A stretch of 64,000 bases of DNA from PFJX01 sp031426815 (GTDB lineage: Bacteria > Pseudomonadota > Gammaproteobacteria > Burkholderiales > Thiobacillaceae): positions 11,175-75,174 of the forward strand of contig JASJPG010000008.1 in NCBI GenBank assembly GCA_031426815.1, read 5' to 3'. This document shows, in pieces, positions 26,275-33,755 of the stretch. Each line of letters starts with the position of its first letter. Within the stretch, counting starts at the first letter, position 1. Under the pieces are notes generated by a model. That model was not told the origin of the DNA. It made no database searches and saw only the letters and a list, made by a program, of their open reading frames with translations. The translations under genes and the position numbers were made by a program.

Positions 26275-27793
26275 TGCCGCCCGCCTCGACCATGCCGGCG
26301 AGTTCGGCGGCGGCGAAGGCCAGTGCCATGATACGCGTCAGCTCTTCGGTATCCAGGTGGCCGTAGGCGTTGACCAGGTCGGCTTGCAGCGCCTCGATTG
26401 ACGTGGCGGCGTTGACCATTTTGCCGATGTCGGCAATAAGGTCGGTCATGGCCTGGGCGGTGTCGCTGGCAAGGCGGGCGGCCTGGATGGCGGGCGCATC
26501 GGGCGCATCTTCGGCATCGGCGAACTCGGCCGCAGGCGCTGTACTCAACGGCTTCCGGATAAACCCGCCAGGGGTTAAGGTTGGATCGGACGGCGGTTCC
26601 ACCGCCTCATACCCCTCGCCGTAAACCTTGGTCACCCGTTTCAAACTGGGCTTGAAGCCCACCGTAAACAGCTTGGAATCCCGCTCCGCCGCCAGCGCCG
26701 TATCTTCCGGCTCATCCATCACGCGCCAGACTTGCGGGTAGGCCGCGCCGGGGAAATTCCACTCGGTCAGCCAGCGGGCAATCGAACCGTTGAACGACAT
26801 GCAGACCAGATCCGCATCCGCCTTGGTGATGTCCGCGCGCACATCCGCCTGTTCCTGGTCGCCGCCCAGCTTGCCGGGCGTGCCTTGCGTGCTGGCGGTC
26901 TGGCCGATGGTGATGACCAGAATCGCCGCATTCATCATGCTGACGAACGCCGCATGGTCGGCCGATCCGGAGCGGGTCGCCTCCAGCAGTTCGGCTTGCA
27001 TGCCCTCCGGGAAGATGATCGCGCTATCGCGCTGGATCGCGCGCAGCGCCGACAGCAGCTTGGTCTGGTCGGCAGGGGCGGTACCGGGCGGGAACTTACC
27101 GACTGCCGTCGGCGTGCCGAACTTCTCCAGGAACACCGCCCAGAAACGCAGGCCGTTGCGCTTCAGCCAGACCGGCCAATACAGCCAGTGCGCCAGGCCC
27201 AGGCCATAGGGCGCATCGTCGTGGTCGGCGCCGCAGGCAAAGTGCCAGAACTTGCGCTCCGGCAGCAGCTCACCGTCCGGCTTCTGCATCGTCCGCATGC
27301 GCAACCGGCCGGCGCCGTCGAAGCCGAAGCGTCGGCGATCGCGCACCTTGATGTTATCCAGCGTCACCCGGCCGCCATCCGTTCCCCACATCGCCTCGCC
27401 AACCGCAAAGCCATAAAACACGCCGTACAACATCTTTTGCGTGATGGCATCCCAGCCCAGTTTTTCAATCTGCTCTTGCAGAAACGCCGCCGCCTGCTTG
27501 TCGATGCGCTTGTCGCCGCCCGGCCGCACCTCGATAGGCCGGCCGATGACCGAATCAATCCGCTGTTGCAATGCCGCCTTGACGTGATCGTCGCGCAGCA
27601 CCTCGCGGTACAGGCTGTAATCGCCGCCGCCGCGCTGCATCAACACCGTATCGTCGGGCAGCTCCAGGCGTAGCGGATCGACCATGCCGCGCGTGATGTC
27701 GCGGCCATCCAGCGTGCTGGCGATCTCGCCTCTTATCGGGTTTCTGGAATTGACCGGAACAAGAACGCCGCTCGGGTTGTATTCATAATCCAT
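26267..27793 (-). CDS. Portal protein, DUF935 family (Mu gp29-like)
   Basis: 508 residues, the usual size. YREVLRDDHVKAALQQRIDSVIGRPIEV, the GWDAITQKMLYGVFYGFAVGEAMW block and LKRNGLRFWAVFLEKFGTP are typical of DUF935. It forms the dodecameric ring at the head vertex through which DNA is packaged. It lies between the large terminase (1-nt contact) and MuF (8-nt overlap), the standard Mu packaging order, but leftward here. Confidence 0.9.
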   Translation of the reverse strand: MDYEYNPSGVLVPVNSRNPIRGEIASTLDGRDITRGMVDPLRLELPDDTVLMQRGGGDYSLYREVLRDDHVKAALQQRIDSVIGRPIEVRPGGDKRIDKQAAAFLQEQIEKLGWDAITQKMLYGVFYGFAVGEAMWGTDGGRVTLDNIKVRDRRRFGFDGAGRLRMRTMQKPDGELLPERKFWHFACGADHDDAPYGLGLAHWLYWPVWLKRNGLRFWAVFLEKFGTPTAVGKFPPGTAPADQTKLLSALRAIQRDSAIIFPEGMQAELLEATRSGSADHAAFVSMMNAAILVITIGQTASTQGTPGKLGGDQEQADVRADITKADADLVCMSFNGSIARWLTEWNFPGAAYPQVWRVMDEPEDTALAAERDSKLFTVGFKPSLKRVTKVYGEGYEAVEPPSDPTLTPGGFIRKPLSTAPAAEFADAEDAPDAPAIQAARLASDTAQAMTDLIADIGKMVNAATSIEALQADLVNAYGHLDTEELTRIMALAFAAAELAGMVEAGGNA

Positions 27794-29373
27794 CAGAAAC
27801 CTCCAAAATCTTGTGTGCCGGCCAGCGTGCCCCAGCCGGTATCGGTGGTCTCACCGCCCGGAATGGCCAGGCCGGAATAGTCGATCTGTTCAACCGCCCG
27901 AGCGCCGGCAGACTGGAACTCAATCGGGATGGTGTCCGCCCGGCTCGCCGCATAGCCCAACAGAATCGCCACACCCGAATCGCCGTGGCGCTGCTGGCCA
28001 TCGTCGCCGGTGGTGCGCTTGTCCGGGATCAACGGAATGCCTTTCACCACCTGGAAGGCGCGCAGATCGTCCACCACATCGGCCGAACGTGGCAGCAGGA
28101 TGGTGCCGTCCTCGAAGGCGCTCTTCAGCGGCGCCGTGTTCTCGCGGTACCACATCTGGCTCAGCATCACGCACTCGATGCGCGCCGCGCCCCAGCGCTG
28201 CATCGCCTTCTCCGCCAAATACTGGCCATTGCCCCGGCTATCCAGCTTTCCGGCCCGGAAGCGCGGCAAACGGTCGCCGATGTAAAACAACGCCTCGCGC
28301 TGCTGGTCGAACGGGCAATTGCCCAGCTCCACCAAGAAGGGAAACCGCCGCACCAGGTTGGCCTGGATCTGCCAGGGCGCAATCACCGTCAAGTCGCCGG
28401 ACCGGCCGAAGTCTTCGCCGAACCCGCTGGCCAGCGACGGATCCAGCGCCACCAGCAGCGGCAGTACGTGTTTTTCCAACCAGTCGCGCATCTCCGCCGT
28501 GCGTACCGCCTCCGGCCAGAGCACAAATGCACCGAATTCAGGGTGATCCTTTGGCGGCTTCCAGCGCAGCACCGGCGCTTCGAACATGCGCGCCTCGATC
28601 AACGCGCGCGACAACCAGGATCCGGCCGAATTCTTCGGGATGACATCCAGTTCTTCCGCCGCGTTGTCGCCGTAGCGCTTGCGGATACCGTCGATCCACT
28701 CCTGCTTGCCTGCAGCCGTCGGCGTTTTGCCGGTGCGTAGACAGACCCGCTCATACAGCCCATCGGCAATCGCATCGTCGAACGAAACCCGGTGCAGGCT
28801 ATACGGCAGCTTGCCGGCGCGAATGTCCTGCACCAGCTCATTGAACGGGTTTTCCGCGCCGTTGTGCGTGCTGATCACATGCACCTCGCCGCCCCAGATC
28901 AGCAGCGCCATGGCCGCCTTCAGCAGCTCGTTCAGATCGGTATGGAATGCAGCTTCGTCAAGGATCACCCGGCCCTGTTTGCCGCGCAGGTTGCGCGGCG
29001 CCGACGACAGCGCCTCGATGCGGAAGCCGCTGGCAAACTTCAGCGTATAGATCGTGATTGCCTTGCGCTCATCGCCATCCAGCCACACCTCTTCAGACTC
29101 GGAAATCTCCCCGGCCACCAGCGAATACAGCTTGGCGAACTCCGCGCAGTCCTGGATGAATTCCTTCGCCATATCCTTCATGTAGCCGATATAGAAGCAA
29201 TCCATGCCGGATGCCGACGCCGCCAGCAGCGCCGTATCCGCCGCCTCGCCCCAGCTCAGGCCGATTCGGCGCGACTTCTCGATCACCTTCACCGGCGCAC
29301 GGTCCGCCGCCCAGCGCTGCTGATAGAGCAGCAGGGCGAGCGGGGTGAGGGGAAAGGTGGGTGAGTCAGTCAT
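27793..29373 (-). CDS. Large terminase subunit (Mu gp28-like)
   Basis: 526 residues from MTDSPTFPL; the start overlaps the preceding small gene. An ATPase domain has the Walker-A-like EKSRRIGLSWGEA and Walker B GRVILDEAAF. The C-terminal nuclease domain includes LLVALDPSLASGFGEDFGRSGDLT, with acidic metal ligands, and HGDSGVAILLG. It pumps DNA into the prohead and makes headful cuts. Mu-type phages package from a pac site near one end. Here that end would be next to either gpG or the tail tip genes. Confidence 0.9.
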   Translation of the reverse strand: MTDSPTFPLTPLALLLYQQRWAADRAPVKVIEKSRRIGLSWGEAADTALLAASASGMDCFYIGYMKDMAKEFIQDCAEFAKLYSLVAGEISESEEVWLDGDERKAITIYTLKFASGFRIEALSSAPRNLRGKQGRVILDEAAFHTDLNELLKAAMALLIWGGEVHVISTHNGAENPFNELVQDIRAGKLPYSLHRVSFDDAIADGLYERVCLRTGKTPTAAGKQEWIDGIRKRYGDNAAEELDVIPKNSAGSWLSRALIEARMFEAPVLRWKPPKDHPEFGAFVLWPEAVRTAEMRDWLEKHVLPLLVALDPSLASGFGEDFGRSGDLTVIAPWQIQANLVRRFPFLVELGNCPFDQQREALFYIGDRLPRFRAGKLDSRGNGQYLAEKAMQRWGAARIECVMLSQMWYRENTAPLKSAFEDGTILLPRSADVVDDLRAFQVVKGIPLIPDKRTTGDDGQQRHGDSGVAILLGYAASRADTIPIEFQSAGARAVEQIDYSGLAIPGGETTDTGWGTLAGTQDFGGF

Positions 29374-29602
29374 CCAGGCGGCCTTCGCGCTCACACTTGA
29401 GGACGTGTTTTGCCACTCTGTATTCGACCCCCAGCGACTCAAGGGCTTCGATGGTCGATTCCTTGATTGCCAGCACCCACGATAGCGCCAGCAAAATCAT
29501 GAATGCGCACGGAACCCAGATGAAGAAGGCAAAAAAATAGACCGAGTAGCGATACGCCCGGTATTTGCTGAGGCGCGATTTCATGAAGTCGCGAAGTTTC
29601 AC
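29366..29602 (-). CDS. Small membrane protein between the terminase genes
   Basis: 78 residues with one strong hydrophobic helix (SVYFFAFFIWVPCAFMILLALSWVLAI) and a charged C-terminus. It overlaps both neighbours, by 4 nt with the small terminase gene and 8 nt with the large terminase gene, so it is embedded in the packaging operon. I do not recognise a family. A lysis-timing or superinfection role is conceivable; there is no direct evidence. Confidence 0.65.
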   Translation of the reverse strand: MKLRDFMKSRLSKYRAYRYSVYFFAFFIWVPCAFMILLALSWVLAIKESTIEALESLGVEYRVAKHVLKCEREGRLDD

Positions 29603-30120
29603 GCCACCCCCAAAATCTTCTTCCGGATCAACTCCGCCGACGCATCCGACAACCCGGCCTGCACCGCCACCTTGTCCACTTCCTTCGCCGCCTGTTGCAG
29701 CGCCTCGGCGCGGATCTTCGCGCGCGCCTCGAAGTCGATCTTGGTCGCGCTGGCAATGTCCTTGTTCAGGCGGCCCAGATGCGCCAATTCCTGCGCGTTG
29801 AATTCCTCGCCCTCATTGAGATTGCTGGCCGCGCGGAACGCCAACATGGTCAGCATCTGCCGCACCAGCTGCGACACATCGCCGTTCTCCGGCAGCTGCT
29901 CGGCCCAGGTCTTCGCCATGGCCTGCGCCTGGCGGTAATGCTCCATGCTCTCCTCGACGGATTGCTTGTAGCGCCCCACCGATGACTTGCTCGCCTGGCC
30001 GCCCAGCTCCCGGATCAGCCCGACGATATCGGCAATGGTCGCGCGCCCTTCGCGGATCGCAGCGTCGACGGCCTCTTTGATCTCCGGCGGCAGGCGGGTG
30101 ATGTGGGATGGGCGCGGCAT
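29599..30120 (-). CDS. Small terminase subunit, DUF3486 (Mu gp27-like)
   Basis: 173 residues; start at MPRPSHITRLP. LPPEIKEAVDAAIREGRATIADIVGLIRELG followed by SKSSVGRYKQ is the HTH-containing DUF3486 N-terminus. The C-terminal half is helical. The protein recognises the packaging site and recruits the large subunit. It ends in a 4-nt overlap with the small membrane gene. Confidence 0.85.
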   Translation of the reverse strand: MPRPSHITRLPPEIKEAVDAAIREGRATIADIVGLIRELGGQASKSSVGRYKQSVEESMEHYRQAQAMAKTWAEQLPENGDVSQLVRQMLTMLAFRAASNLNEGEEFNAQELAHLGRLNKDIASATKIDFEARAKIRAEALQQAAKEVDKVAVQAGLSDASAELIRKKILGVA

Positions 30121-30121
30121 A

Positions 30122-30409
30122 TCAGAGCTTCCGCCCGACGCCATGCACCCGCACCGCCCCATGCGACACATCCAACCCAAGCAGCGTCAGCTTCGCGCGC
30201 AGCGTCAAGCCTGGAATGCCGGACAGCGACACCAGCCCGGCCTCAGCCAGCCAGGTCAAATCCTTTGCCACAAAGCCACCCGGCAAGTGCCTCGAACTCA
30301 ACACCATGCCCAGCATGGCTTCGCCCTCCGCGTAGTCCTGCGCCTCGGCCAGAATATCCAGCAGCTCACGGCGGCGCGCCTCTTCCACCAGGGTTTGCAG
30401 GTCGCTCAT
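30122..30409 (-). CDS. Phage protein, VpaChn25_0724-like family
   Basis: 95 residues with a winged-helix look: ELLDILAEAQDYAEGEAMLGMVLS, then LTWLAEAGLVSL. Proteins of this type lie upstream of the small terminase in many Mu-like phages. The function is not established. It overlaps the preceding DUF2730-type gene by 4 nt. Confidence 0.65.
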   Translation of the reverse strand: MSDLQTLVEEARRRELLDILAEAQDYAEGEAMLGMVLSSRHLPGGFVAKDLTWLAEAGLVSLSGIPGLTLRAKLTLLGLDVSHGAVRVHGVGRKL

Positions 30410-30735
30410 TTCGGCCCCTTGATCAGCGATTCATAAACAAGATTCAGAATGCGGGTCTGGCTGCTGCTCTCGCCCTCGATCCGCTTCAGCGCACCAGCCA
30501 CCTCATTGATGCGCTGATGCAGCTGCGCCAGATGGTCATGGTTCGGGCTCATCTCCACCCCCTTTTCCAGGCTGGTCAGGCGATCGGCATGCACATCCAG
30601 CTTCTTATCAATCTCCTCCTGCAGCGTGCTGATCCGCCCGTTGGTGACCTTGTCGCGGCTCGCCAGGTACATCCAGCCGAAGCCCAGCAAAGTGCCCAGT
30701 TTCCAGACAATATCGATGACTAGACTCAGGTCCAT
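30406..30735 (-). CDS. DUF2730-like phage protein
   Basis: 109 residues: a short N-terminal hydrophobic segment (LVIDIVWKLGTLLGFGWMYLA) and a long coiled-coil region from ~35 to ~95. The layout and the position between lysis genes and terminase match DUF2730 of Mu-like phages (Mu gp25). The role is unknown; it may be membrane-anchored during lysis or packaging. Confidence 0.7.
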   Translation of the reverse strand: MDLSLVIDIVWKLGTLLGFGWMYLASRDKVTNGRISTLQEEIDKKLDVHADRLTSLEKGVEMSPNHDHLAQLHQRINEVAGALKRIEGESSSQTRILNLVYESLIKGPK

Positions 30736-30959
30736 CAGCTTCCCCTCCCATTGATCTTCTTCATGCGCTCAGCGCGCTCCCAGTCGTCGCGGCAATCGGC
30801 ATCGCAAAAGCGCGCGCCACCGCCGGTGATGGCGCCGCAGTAATGGCACTCGCCGGTATAGGCCAGCGCGTTCTTGGCAGCCTGATAGCGCCGCTCCCGC
30901 TCGCAATCCTCCTGATACTGCTGCTCGCGAAACTGCGCGCGGTCGATGTCATCCGGCAT
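30735..30959 (-). CDS. Zinc-finger protein, DksA/TraR-like C4 type
   Basis: 74 residues; start at MPDDIDRAQF. C-H-Y-C near residue 46 and C-D-A-D-C near residue 60 give a C4 zinc-binding site (GECHYCGA...RFCDADCRDDWERAERM). TraR/DksA-like proteins bind RNA polymerase through the secondary channel and change its promoter preference. This one is shorter and may be only a DNA- or RNA-binding knuckle. It ends 1 nt into the DUF2730-like gene. Confidence 0.65.
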   Translation of the reverse strand: MPDDIDRAQFREQQYQEDCERERRYQAAKNALAYTGECHYCGAITGGGARFCDADCRDDWERAERMKKINGRGS

Positions 30960-31053
30960 ATAGACACCCCAGCCACCCCAGCAACACCATTGCCGCCAGC
31001 ACAATCACCGTGCCGACGGCCTCTTGTTTCCACAGATCGCGTTCACGCATCGC

Positions 31054-31602
31054 TCAATCCCTCACGGCGGACCCGGCGCCGTTAGCGCCCACTCCGCCAG
31101 CGTCCGCAGTTGCTCCCGACACAGTTGATACTGCTGCGCCACCTCGATGTGATTCGCCAGCAGTTCCATCAACAAACCCGATGCGGGCTGCAGCAACTCC
31201 GGGCATGGCTGCGTAAGGTGCGGCGGCGGCAGGCGCAGCGGCAACGGTGCCGGCATTGGCGGCGGTCCAGAGGCGCAGCCCGTCAGGGTCAAGGCCACAA
31301 GGCAAATCATCGGAATGGATAAGCGCATAGCGGCTGGCCTCCTGGTTGAGTGAGCGGTAAACGACGCGGATGGCGGCCGTGCGCGCCTCATGGCTGCTCA
31401 GCACTTCGGCATCCTGGCGGGCGATTTCATTCGCCTGCTCGATGGCGCGGCGCAGGTGTTCGGCCTGGGCCTTTTCCGAGGCGGCTGCGGCGGCCTGGCG
31501 CTCGTCGGCGCCGCCGTCGTGCTGGCCGAGCAGATAGAGGCCAAGCGGGATCAGGCAGACAGCAAGCAGGCCGCCCAGGCGTAACCAGAGGCTAGACGGC
31601 AT
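31054..31602 (-). CDS. Rz-like inner-membrane spanin
   Basis: 182 residues; start at MPSSLWLRLGGLLAVCLIPLGLYLLG, one N-terminal transmembrane helix. A long coiled coil (AAAAASEKAQAEHLRRAIEQANEIARQDA) follows in the periplasm. It overlaps the upstream membrane gene by 11 nt and contains the whole Rz1 frame. It is an i-spanin of the lysis cassette. Confidence 0.8.
   Translation of the reverse strand: MPSSLWLRLGGLLAVCLIPLGLYLLGQHDGGADERQAAAAASEKAQAEHLRRAIEQANEIARQDAEVLSSHEARTAAIRVVYRSLNQEASRYALIHSDDLPCGLDPDGLRLWTAANAGTVAAAPAAAAPYAAMPGVAAARIGFVDGTAGESHRGGAAVSTVSGATADAGGVGANGAGSAVRD
31062..31328 (-). CDS. Rz1-like outer-membrane spanin lipoprotein, embedded in Rz
   Basis: 88 residues. MRLSIPMICLVALTLTGCASG is a lipoprotein signal with a good lipobox. 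A Pro-rich stretch (PPPMPAPLPLRLPPP) follows, typical of Rz1 o-spanins. The gene lies wholly inside the Rz gene in another frame, as in lambda and P2. The i-spanin and o-spanin join through the periplasm and fuse the inner and outer membranes at the last step of lysis. Confidence 0.85.
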   Translation of the reverse strand: MRLSIPMICLVALTLTGCASGPPPMPAPLPLRLPPPHLTQPCPELLQPASGLLMELLANHIEVAQQYQLCREQLRTLAEWALTAPGPP

Positions 31603-31819
31603 CGGTTGCCCCCTTCTGCCAGCGGTCATCCAGCGTCGCAAACCCGATGTAGGCGCCCACCACCGCGCCCGCAAACAGATAAAACGGCCCGGCCAGCGCC
31701 GCCAGCGTCGTGCCGTCGACAGCCAGGCCCAGCAGCGGAAACGCCAGCGCGGCAATCAATGCCAGCCAGCTCATGGCACGGCGGTTGCGCCAGCGGTCGA
31801 CCGGGTTGTCGGCGTTCAT
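31592..31819 (-). CDS. Small membrane protein, holin candidate
   Basis: 75 residues with two hydrophobic helices (SWLALIAALAFPLLGLAV and LAALAGPFYLFAGAVVGAYIGF) and charged termini, the size and shape of a class II holin. It lies between the endolysin and Rz, where holins of Mu-like phages are found. The start overlaps the endolysin stop as ATGA. There is no firm family match. Confidence 0.65.
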   Translation of the reverse strand: MNADNPVDRWRNRRAMSWLALIAALAFPLLGLAVDGTTLAALAGPFYLFAGAVVGAYIGFATLDDRWQKGATDAV

Positions 31820-32411
31820 TTCAGGCCCACGTTGGCGGTGTGCGCCGGCATCGCCTGCATGCCACCGGCCAACCAGTCGCTCACATCAAACCCGGGGCAA
31901 TCCTTCGCCACGCCGGGAATCTCGCGGTGGCCGCAAATTCCGGGCGTGTAGATGAAGTGTTTGCCGCCGCTGACATCCAGCTTTGCCGGCGCCAGCGGAA
32001 TGGTGAGCCGCTCTTGGCCAGCCCGGAAACCGTCAGCGCCAGCTGCGCCCATTGCAGATCGGTGAACTTGTCCGTGCCCACCAGGCAGATGCCCAGGCTG
32101 GGCGCATTCCAGCCCGCCACATGCGCGCCCGGCTCATCCTCATGCCGCCCGGTGAACAGCGCGCCATTGCGCGCAATCACATAGTGATACCCGATGGCCT
32201 CCAGACTGGAGTTCTGCCGCCCACGCCAGTAGGTGTCGCGCTTGAAAGCGCGTTGCTTATGCCAGGCATCGATCTCATGCACCGGATCGCGGAAGCCCGG
32301 CGTACCGGCTTTACCGGTAAACAGCGAGCGCTCATTCGGCGACGCGCTGCAATGGATAACGATCAGCCGGATATTCCGGGACGGGACGAGGGGAGAAGTA
32401 GGCGCGGGCAT
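31816..32411 (-). pseudogene. N-acetylmuramoyl-L-alanine amidase, frameshifted endolysin
   Basis: The frame from 32411 encodes an amidase_2 domain: LIVIHCSASPNERS, HEIDAWHKQR, IGYHYVIARNGALFTGR. After LTVSGLAK, near 32009-32016, the homologous sequence continues in another frame as RLTIPLAPAKLDVSGGKHF, GICGHREIPGV and KDCPGFDVSDWL. One base lost (or two gained) at AAGAGCGG explains this. The zinc ligand His of GHRE and the DCPG motif lie after the break, so the shifted 176-residue product should be inactive. A sequencing error is the alternative. Confidence 0.8.
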
Positions 32412-32448
32412 GCCGGACAGTGTCCGCGCGCGCGGGAAGCGGGTGGCG

Positions 32449-32464
32449 GCTGACCTGGGTCAGC
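32449..32464 (-). promoter_or_regulatory. Late-control dyad 1 (GCTGACCYRGGTCAGC type)
   Basis: On the leftward strand this reads GCTGACCCAGGTCAGC, a perfect 7-2-7 dyad, 37 bp before the amidase start and just after a terminator. Two more copies precede the head genes (45767-45782) and the tail genes (53022-53037), all in the same orientation relative to the gene. The flanks are also shared (TA-CCGCTGACC upstream; a CCCGCTTCCCGCGCGCGCGG stretch downstream of copies 1 and 3). A binding site for the Mor-type activator is my best guess. Confidence 0.65.
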
Positions 32465-32467
32465 GGG

Positions 32468-32490
32468 TAAAAGGCCACCTAGCAGTGGCC
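32468..32490 (-). terminator. Rho-independent terminator of the early leftward operon
   Basis: GGCCAC-TGCTAG-GTGGCC followed by TTTT on the leftward strand, directly after the small gene at 32503 and before the late-control dyad. It separates early from late transcription on the left arm. Confidence 0.7.
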
Positions 32491-32502
32491 AGGGGGATTG
32501 AT

Positions 32503-32712
32503 CTAACCGAACAGTCGATAGTGACGCAAAGCAGCCTCGAAAGCCCGCTCCAGCAAGGTCGAATCGGATGGACGCATCGGGTTGTCATAGCGCCAACCGC
32601 CTACCCCAAGGATGTAATTCCCATGTGGAGAGATGGCGCAGAATCCGCCCTCAGTCACCTCGATTACATACCCGATTGATCTCAGATTATCCAATGTCAT
32701 GTTTGTTTCCAT
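32503..32712 (-). CDS. Hypothetical protein at end of early operon
   Basis: 69 residues, no family recognised. The sequence (DNLRSIGYVIEVTEGGFCAISPHGNYILG) looks like a small beta-rich soluble domain. It lies 9 bp after the Mor-like gene and just before the terminator, so it is the last early or middle gene. Confidence 0.55.
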   Translation of the reverse strand: METNMTLDNLRSIGYVIEVTEGGFCAISPHGNYILGVGGWRYDNPMRPSDSTLLERAFEAALRHYRLFG

Positions 32713-32721
32713 CGCGTAATA

Positions 32722-33141
32722 CTAAAACAACTGCCCCTGCGCCGTATCCACCACCGCCCCGCCATGGCTGACGCGCTTGCGCAGCCGCCAGATGTAGCTA
32801 TCCGAATGGCGGAACTTGCGCGCCAGCGCCGCCACCGCCTCACGCGCGCTTGCGCCTGCGGCCTCCAGTGCATCGCCCTCAGCACGGATCGCATCGTGCT
32901 CGATCGCCATCAACGCCGCGCGGCACAGCGCGATGTAGATCGGGTCTTTGAAATGGGTCACCAGCGCCCGCGCCGCCGTCTCGCCGATCACCTCTGCCAG
33001 GTGCGCCGCATTGGCGCCGGTGCGCGCCGGCCATAGCGTGGTGCCGCCGTATTCCTCGACCAGCTTCAGCGTCGCCGGCAGGCCGATCAACTGCACAACC
33101 AGCTGCATCGTCGGCGGCAACAGATCGACGGCCAGCTTCAC
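32722..33141 (-). CDS. mor: Mor-family late/middle transcription activator
   Basis: 139 residues from a GTG that overlaps the GemA stop (GTGA). ATLKLVEEYGGTTLWPAR corresponds to the Mor/C dimer-core motif around EhyGGt. AVAALARKFRHSDSYIWRLRKR is the C-terminal HTH. In Mu, Mor turns on the middle promoter and the related C turns on late promoters. Only one such gene is visible here, so it may serve both roles, possibly through the three dyads. Confidence 0.8.
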   Translation of the reverse strand: MKLAVDLLPPTMQLVVQLIGLPATLKLVEEYGGTTLWPARTGANAAHLAEVIGETAARALVTHFKDPIYIALCRAALMAIEHDAIRAEGDALEAAGASAREAVAALARKFRHSDSYIWRLRKRVSHGGAVVDTAQGQLF

Positions 33142-33755
33142 GGCCGGCTCTCCGCCAAGACCTGATGCACCCACTCCAGCGTCTTGATCGTGCGCGTCCA
33201 CTTCGCCAGCTTCTCGGGCGCGTGCTCGCGCAACAGATCCTCAACCCAGGCGCGGGTCAGACCACGCTCGCCGAGCAGCTGGTCGATGCCCTCCAGCGCC
33301 CAGCGTTTCTGCTGCTCATACGCCAGCGCCGCGATGACATTCGTCAGGTGTTCCGGCCGCGCCCACTCCAGCCGATCCACGCCGACCCGGCCCTTCGCCC
33401 CCTTGGCGGAAACGTGCTTCAGGATGGTCGCCGCATACGCCCAGGGCAGGCGCATATCGGCCAGCTGCGCCTCCACCTTCTCCAGCAACGCGCCGCAACC
33501 CCGCCGGCAGGTTTCCGGATAGCCCGGATGCCGCCCGACGTACTTCTCGCCTGCCTGCCCCGGCCGCGCAGCGCCGGACTTGCGCATGTGTTCCAACACG
33601 CGATCGCACTCCACCAGGTTGAGTGCGGTGGTGCTGTTTTTGCCGGGGCATTGGCCGGCGATCAGCGCGCGGCGGTCGTCTTCGGACAGGCCGAGTTGCC
33701 GAGCGGCTGCGTGGATGGCCTGACGGCGTTTGGCGAGTTGAGGGGTGGGGGTCAT
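33138..33755 (-). CDS. gemA: GemA-like regulatory protein (DUF1018, Mu gp16)
   Basis: 205 residues. KRRQAIHAAARQLGLSEDDRRALI and the RLEWARPEHLTNVIAALAYEQQKR block fit the DUF1018 family that includes Mu GemA, which alters host gene expression and DNA topology during development. It overlaps the upstream PAPS-reductase-like gene (ATGA) and the downstream Mor gene (GTGA), so the three are translated as a chain. Confidence 0.8.
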   Translation of the reverse strand: MTPTPQLAKRRQAIHAAARQLGLSEDDRRALIAGQCPGKNSTTALNLVECDRVLEHMRKSGAARPGQAGEKYVGRHPGYPETCRRGCGALLEKVEAQLADMRLPWAYAATILKHVSAKGAKGRVGVDRLEWARPEHLTNVIAALAYEQQKRWALEGIDQLLGERGLTRAWVEDLLREHAPEKLAKWTRTIKTLEWVHQVLAESRP

